64,000 nt of DNA from Rhizomys pruinosus (Eukaryota > Chordata > Mammalia > Rodentia > Spalacidae), in NCBI GenBank assembly GCA_009823505.1, contig VZQC01000343.1:377992-441991 (forward strand). Direction: 5' to 3'. Positions 1 to 64,000 of the stretch are shown here, in pieces. The notes under the pieces were generated by a model, which made no database searches, was not told the DNA's origin, and saw nothing but the letters and a program-made list of their open reading frames with translations. The position numbers were made by a program, and so were the translations under genes. The number at the start of each line of letters is the position of its first letter. Position 1 is the stretch's first letter.

Positions 1-881
1 GGGGCAAATTTCTGCTATAATTTCCCCAAGAGCAGACGCAGAACCCGGATTATATACCATTGGGCTCACCAAGGACACAGTCTCCACAAGCACTTTGTTC
101 ACCAAACCTAGGCTCCCCTAGTCTAGCCAGGCTTATGCTGCTGGCCGTTGGGGAAACAGGCCACCTTGCAGGCTCTGCAGTCCTCCTCACGGACACAGAA
201 CTGTTTGGTGATCTGTCCTTGATGGCCCTCCAGCCCCATCCATCGCTAGCCACTTCCTCCTTTCACCCCATAGTCTTGCTCCAATCTGTTTCTTTCTTGG
301 GGGGGGGGGGTCCTTTTCCTTGGTCTGCTTATGTGAATACTGGGAGTCCCAGAACCAGAGAGTCTTGAGCTGGGGCCCTCCCTTCCAGAGCTGCTTAGCA
401 CTCAATTGGTTGGAAAAGCATTGGTTCCATTTTTTTAAATCAACAAAAACAACACCCAGAAAAAAAGACCAAGTCTGGGGGAGGAAGAGCTATCCTGCTC
501 TTTAAAGCTCCCGAGTCTGCAGGTGGTCAGTGGTGCAGTTCCGAGAGAGGCCGAAGGCAAGCACCAAGGGGGTATCTGGCTGTGGCTTCCAGGGCCCCCA
601 GGAGTGTCTGTGGTCGGGCTCAGGGAGCTGACTCCAGCTGCTGTTCCATGGATCCTTGGAACCAAGGACTCCTACGCGTCCCCATTGGAAGGGTTCAGGT
701 TCGCTTCCAGATTTGTGTTTTTGCACATGCGGGTGCATGTCCACATCTGTCTGTGTTTTTGCAGATGGGTCTGCTGTAGGGTGTGGGTGCGTGCGTGTAC
801 ATATATGTGTTTGTGTGTGCATGTGTGTTTGTGGGTCTGGGAGAGAGGGAACTGGGAGATGGGCTGTGCTCTGGGCTAGAG
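1..881 (-). other. Nlgn3: Nlgn3 3' UTR (partial)
   Basis: This sequence follows the Nlgn3 stop codon. I see no AATAAA or ATTAAA on the minus strand, so the UTR probably continues past the left edge. It contains a G run near 300 and a TG-rich patch at about 770-835. Open frames here on either strand are not supported as genes. Confidence 0.7.
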
Positions 882-20055
<19,174 letters not shown>

Positions 20056-20559
20056 CTAGGCTTGGCCTACCCTCCTACAGTTAGGAGAGGATTCACATGC
20101 CTGGAGTTCCAGGGACTCACGACAGTCTGTTTCTTTTCAGAACTATTTTATGTGCCTGGCCATTGCTGGAAAATCTAAGGGGACAGAGTGATGGTTGGGC
20201 AGTTGCCATTGCAAATTCACAGTCCCCAACTCCAACTCCATAGCCTCTGGAGTTCATCAGGGCCCCATGGAGTCAGAGCAGGATGCGGTGAGAAGGGAGA
20301 ACTGGGGGTTGAGTTCCAGTAGGGTTGCCAATCTCACTCCAGGCATAAGAGAGGAAAAGCAGCAGGTAGAGAGTCCCACAGAGAGACCTCCTTTACCCCC
20401 AAGCAGGGTACCGAGTACACAGTCATTCACCTAAGTCCACAGACCCTTCCATGCCCCTCCTTGCCATTCCTCCTCAGCCTTCACCGCTGCCAGATCCTTA
20501 ACCCTTGATCCTTACTGCTGCCTGGCTCTTCACTCACACCAAATGCCAGAACCGAAGGC

Positions 20560-21060
20560 AGGAACTGGTCTGCTGGGCACACTAGGCATGGCAGATGCCA
20601 GTCCAGTAAAATAAACAACAGTGTGGGGACACACACTCAGAAACTCATGAAATAAACTCACAAAGATTCAAAGAAGGAATAAGACAGACCAAGCTAGGAT
20701 CACAGACATTGCAATATTCACTTGCAGAAACATACAGTCCAAATCCACAGAGATTCTCCTCAGAGTCCCACATTCCAAGACAGAGCACTTCACACAGCTA
20801 ACACCTAACAGAGTGATACATTCAGACATCACACAGAGACCCACTGAAACAAAATCACACATGCCTGCATAGGTAAATATCCAGACACATGCGGCATAAT
20901 GGTGACATATAGGTGGAGACAGAAACAGAAATAGCAACACATTCAGACACACAGGCCTTCTGACACACTTACACAGTCAACACATACACACAGGCACACA
21001 GCCGCTCCTGCATGGACACACATATACTCAAGCACTGATGAGCACATACACACACCCCGC
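20560..21060. repeat. CA-rich degenerate sequence
   Basis: Repeated ACACA, CAGACA and ACATAC motifs without a fixed period, in Nlgn3 intron 1. Confidence 0.55.
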
Positions 21061-21188
21061 AGGCACATTTAGTTTTCCCCCATTTCTTCTCCCGCCTTCA
21101 GAGATTGCAGGCCTGTTCCTTTAAGAAGTGGCTGAAGGGGTGGGGGAGGGAGACTGGGAACGCTGGCCACCACAAGAAGGGAATGAGA

Positions 21189-21190
<2 letters not shown>

Positions 21191-21230
<40 letters not shown>

Positions 21231-21239
21231 AAGAGAGAG

Positions 21240-21290
<51 letters not shown>
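21191..21290. repeat. Compound (GT)n-(GA)n microsatellite
   Basis: 18 GT units (21191-21226), a short purine link, then about 21 GA units (21247-21289). Lies 1.1 kb downstream of Nlgn3 exon 1. Confidence 0.93.
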
Positions 21291-21293
<3 letters not shown>

Positions 21294-22424
21294 AGAAGAG
21301 GGCGGGTAAAGTGACTAAAGGGATGGGGGTTCAGGAGGAAATGGGGAGCAAAGTATGGGGGGAAATCCCAGACTGCCCAGAATGCACCCCGGTGGAGGGG
21401 AGGAAGGGAAGGGGAAGGAAGGGGTAGGATTAGGGAGGTGGGGCAGGAGGGAGTGGGTGGGTGTGTATATGGGGGGGTAGTCCGCAGCTGAGTTCACACA
21501 ATCCCCCCATTCACCGTCTCCATGGCAACTCTGGGGCACAGACCGCTCATTCACACGGCTTCCCCGCCAGCAACCCCCCCATTAACCCCCTCGGTGCTGC
21601 CCCCACCTCACAAATTCCATTAACTCTTTCGGGATGCCTTCCTCTCTAGTAACCCTTCGGCGCCAAATGCCAAATTCCCCCGTTGAGTCAATTCACTGCA
21701 GCCCCTCCCCCTGTGAACACCTAGACAAACCAACCGACCCCCAAATGCCCTCTGTACCCTAGGACCCACTGTGAGTTCCCGAGGCCCAAGATCTCCATTC
21801 TGGGCCAACTTACAATTTGGAAGAAGGCAAGGAGAGGCAGCAATGCTGGGATGAGAATGGCATCTAAGGGGACTTTGGGGGCTGAAGCGGTATTGGGCAA
21901 GGGGCATTGTGTAGGAATGGACGGGTGTTGAGAACTGCAGTATTGGGGGCTCTGCAGATTCGGAATGGTATTGGAGGATGGAGTTGCACTAGAATGGGGA
22001 GGATAGAATAAAGGCCTCCATTGGGTGGGGGGGCTGCAGAAAGTGGGGGAGGGAACCTGGCTATGAGATGCTATGATGGAAGGGGGATGGGGTGCACTGC
22101 AGGGGAGGGGGTGTTGGCAATGTGTAATACTGAAATGGGGCTAGGGGTCCTGGATAGGGGTATTTTGGTGAGCATGCAGACTGGACCCTAGAAATAGAGG
22201 GACCATGGGCGGGAGGATGATAGGGATGCAGGATTTAGGGAGGAGGTGGAAGAGAAGCAAAGCGAGGTAAGGTTGGGAGGTCAGGGGTGCCTGTGGAGAA
22301 CACAGGGTTGAGAAGGATGGGGGCCACTGGCCAGGGAGGCGGAAGAGCCCAGGACTGGGAGGGAACAGGATGGGGAAAAGGTATGGGCAGCTAGAGGATG
22401 AGAGACCGGGGCAGGCGGCCTCAC

Positions 22425-22625
22425 CTGTTCCCCAGGCGGCTGCAGACGATTGAACCCAGCCACGGACCACCCATATCGCCTCCAGGCCAAGGGCTCCGCA
22501 CCCGAATCCCGGAGATCAGCTCTCCGGCAGCCTGGCTGCTGTGCCCGCGCACCGAGGGGGCGCGCTGCGCGTGCCCGGACACGGGGGGCGCGGTCCCTGC
22601 CATTAACTCCTTTTGTGCCAGACAT
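22425..22625 (-). other. Nlgn3: Nlgn3 exon 1 (5' UTR; 5' limit uncertain)
   Basis: A good donor (GGAACAG|GTGAGG) ends this exon at 22425, inside a CpG-rich block. The 5' end is unknown; 22625 is the furthest in-frame ATG, not a mapped start site. From that ATG the frame stays open to the donor and joins exon 2 in phase. Confidence 0.6.
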
Positions 22626-22640
22626 GGCTCAAGTCCTGGG
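22430..22640 (-). promoter_or_regulatory. Nlgn3: CpG-rich probable Nlgn3 promoter
   Basis: The only dense CpG cluster in this part of the window (many CGCG and GCGC steps near 22540-22600). It overlaps exon 1 and sits about 1.7 kb downstream of the Med12 3' end. No TATA box is evident. The promoter call is inference from position and composition. Confidence 0.55.
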
Positions 22641-24290
22641 GCATGGCCCAATTCCCCACCCCACCCCCACCCTATGTTCAGGGAAGCTCTGCTCACACAC
22701 TCTCCCTCTCACATACACCTCACATCCCAAGCTATCAGACAAGTAGGTGATTTTCCAGGACATAGAGTCCAAACTTTATCTGCAAAGCTTAAGACCTTGA
22801 CACAAAGGGAGACTGAGGCACTGCATGAAGGAGATCCCCATTGCGTGCCACAGGGGGACCTCATTTAACAACCCTCACCTGTCCTCAGCACCAGCGCCAC
22901 CCAAGCAGCAGCCACCAGTGGGGTTGCCTTGTTATTACCCCAAAGGTCAAAGTCATTCCTTCTCATTCTTCTGTTAAGGCAGGTCAAATTCAGACCGTCA
23001 GCTCGCCAGTTGTCTGTCCTCTTGGCCTCTACCCCATTCTCTAATACTCAATGCTTTTGTCCAGTTTCTGTATGTAGTACACCTGTTCAGTTGGCCTAGC
23101 ACATCTTGCCCTCATCTTCCTGCTGAATGCTCCTTATCCCTACTAAACTTCTATCCCTGGGGCTCCTGGGAGTATCTCTGCCAGGATAGAATATGTCAGA
23201 AAAACACTTTATAGTCATGTTGGTTTTGCCACTGCAGGGAGCACCATTCCTTGTACTTGAAACTCTTAACTTTGCCAAACTATGTGTAGGAGGGCTTTGT
23301 GGGATGGACCTCAAAGAAGGATTTTTTTTAAAAAGTAACTTGGACATTAATTGATTGGTTCTCCTGTTTTTAACCAGCACACTTGACACTTCCCAGTGAA
23401 AGCTTGCAACTATGGCTTAGAGGGGACTCTTCAGCTATCAAATCTTCTTGTACCACCCAGCCACCAGGCTAGATTAGGGCTCTTCCCGCCCCAACTAGGT
23501 AGACCAGAAGACAACATTGTCATAAAGCAGTTGGCTCTCTTGCATAGCCTTCAATCGAGGGCCCAAAGCAGACCAGGATGGAGATGAGAATGGCCCAGCC
23601 TTTGGTACCAGAGTGACTGGGAAGCAAGTTTGCAGTTTTTTTCTACTGTACGTTGAGAGGGAACAACAGTCACCCTTGGCAAAGGTGGGTGATGTGAAAA
23701 CCCGCAGCTCCAGCAGTAGGGCAGAAAGAAGCAGGTGCTGCTTTTTACTGGGCTCTCTTCCCGCTAGAGCCGCTCTGGCCTTCCACCACCTGGTCTTTGA
23801 TAGCATGTGCCAATGGAGGGCAGTTCCTCAGTCCAGAAATGTGACTCTCAGGGAATTTCGCTAGCCTCTAAAAAGGAAACCACTTGGTGTATGATGGGGA
23901 CCACCTGAGGTGGTAAAAGTGTAGGCAATATCTCTCATCTTCTCCACCCTTGCTCCCAACTTGAGGGCCCAGCACCTTGGGTGTTGTGGAAAGACGATGG
24001 GCTTCCATTGATTCCCCCCGACCCCCGGCCTAATGACCCTCCTCAATCCCAATGGTATGTCACCCATGGAGTAAAGTTGTAATGAAGCTGCCCTTCTTAA
24101 AAGACTGAGGGCCTATACCTCAGCACAGGCTGCTTTCAAGCATAGAAGAAAGGGTAACAATCCAGCTAGAATTCAGAAATGTAAAGGGCAGAAGATAATC
24201 AAGGGAGATGATATGGAAGACATGAAGGCTCTGACTTGTTGATCCTTCGTCCTGGCACTCTCCCATGAGACCATCCTTTGACATGCAGAC
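22641..24290. other. Short Med12-Nlgn3 intergenic region
   Basis: About 1.65 kb between the Med12 poly(A) region and Nlgn3 exon 1. Unique sequence, no SINE that I recognise, no supported gene. It probably includes upstream Nlgn3 control sequence. Confidence 0.6.
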
Positions 24291-24533
24291 TCACACACTC
24301 CCTTTGCAAAGAAGCTCTGTGTATTGGGTGCAACAGCTCTGGGGTCTCTATATAAATAATATACAAAACCCAACAGCTCAATGCTTCACATTAACAAAAA
24401 TACTAAAAATTCTTTAAAAATGGAGCCTGAGGGAAGGACCCCAATCACTACTGGTGCTAGCCCAGGAAGGGGCTTGGGAATTAAGCGGAAAGGTTGGGCC
24501 ACATCCAGTGTACAAGCAGTTCCTCCAGGTGAC
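24290..24533 (-). other. Med12: Med12 3' UTR
   Basis: Sequence from the Med12 stop to the inferred cleavage site. The AU-rich middle (TATATTATTTATATAGAGA) is consistent with a mammalian Med12 3' UTR. The end point is inferred. Confidence 0.6.
24320..24325 (-). terminator. Med12: Candidate Med12 poly(A) signal (AATACA)
   Basis: No AATAAA is seen in the 3' UTR. AATACA, a known weak variant, lies about 210 bases past the stop. A GU-rich stretch (GTGTGTGAGTC) lies 25-40 bases further on, as expected downstream of a cleavage site. Cleavage is inferred near 24300. Confidence 0.5.

Positions 24534-64000
<39,467 letters not shown>

Overview
The window is muroid rodent nuclear DNA. It is full of B1 and B2 SINEs, with a few old MIRs and many (GT)n and (GA)n tracts. 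It carries two single-copy X-linked neighbours in conserved order, both on the minus strand: Nlgn3 (left, about 1-22.6 kb) and Med12 (right, 24.3-64 kb). I see few rat-type ID elements, so Rattus is unlikely. I cannot name the species.

Nlgn3 (neuroligin-3): all coding exons are present. They run from a start codon at 19782 to the stop at 882-884. With both 60-base splice-site-A cassette exons included, the exons sum to exactly 848 codons, the length of the full human isoform. A non-coding first exon lies in a CpG-rich block near 22.4-22.6 kb. The 3' UTR runs off the left edge. Introns hold SINEs, MIRs, two small minisatellites and a TG-rich kilobase.

Med12 (Mediator kinase-module subunit): exons 2-45 are recognisable. 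Exon 1 lies beyond the right edge. Exons 8-45 (24.5-46.1 kb) are compact and intact. Using the right-hand copies of exons 2-7, the exon sum is a whole number of codons (2156 plus stop), which supports the boundaries. The C-terminus has polyglutamine tracts of 33, 7, 27 and 7 residues.

From about 46.27 to 58.3 kb, inside what should be a short intron 7, the sequence becomes noisy. It contains indel-ridden echoes of SINEs, an L1 and Med12 exon 8 itself, plus one undetermined base at 57502. Exons 2-7 then appear twice (58.36-60.58 and 61.30-63.46 kb). The left copy is frame-broken in four exons, yet the copies share about 540 identical intronic bases. I read this as raw long-read gap filling plus a false tandem duplication, not biology.

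Both genes are read leftward. The Med12 poly(A) region (about 24.3 kb) lies about 1.7 kb upstream of Nlgn3 exon 1. MED12 works in nuclear transcription control and NLGN3 in synaptic adhesion, so adjacency need not mean shared function. I found no undescribed system. The most useful leads are three Med12 introns with GC donors, a young B1 close to a weak Med12 acceptor, an open in-frame extension upstream of the Nlgn3 start, and the assembly anomaly.
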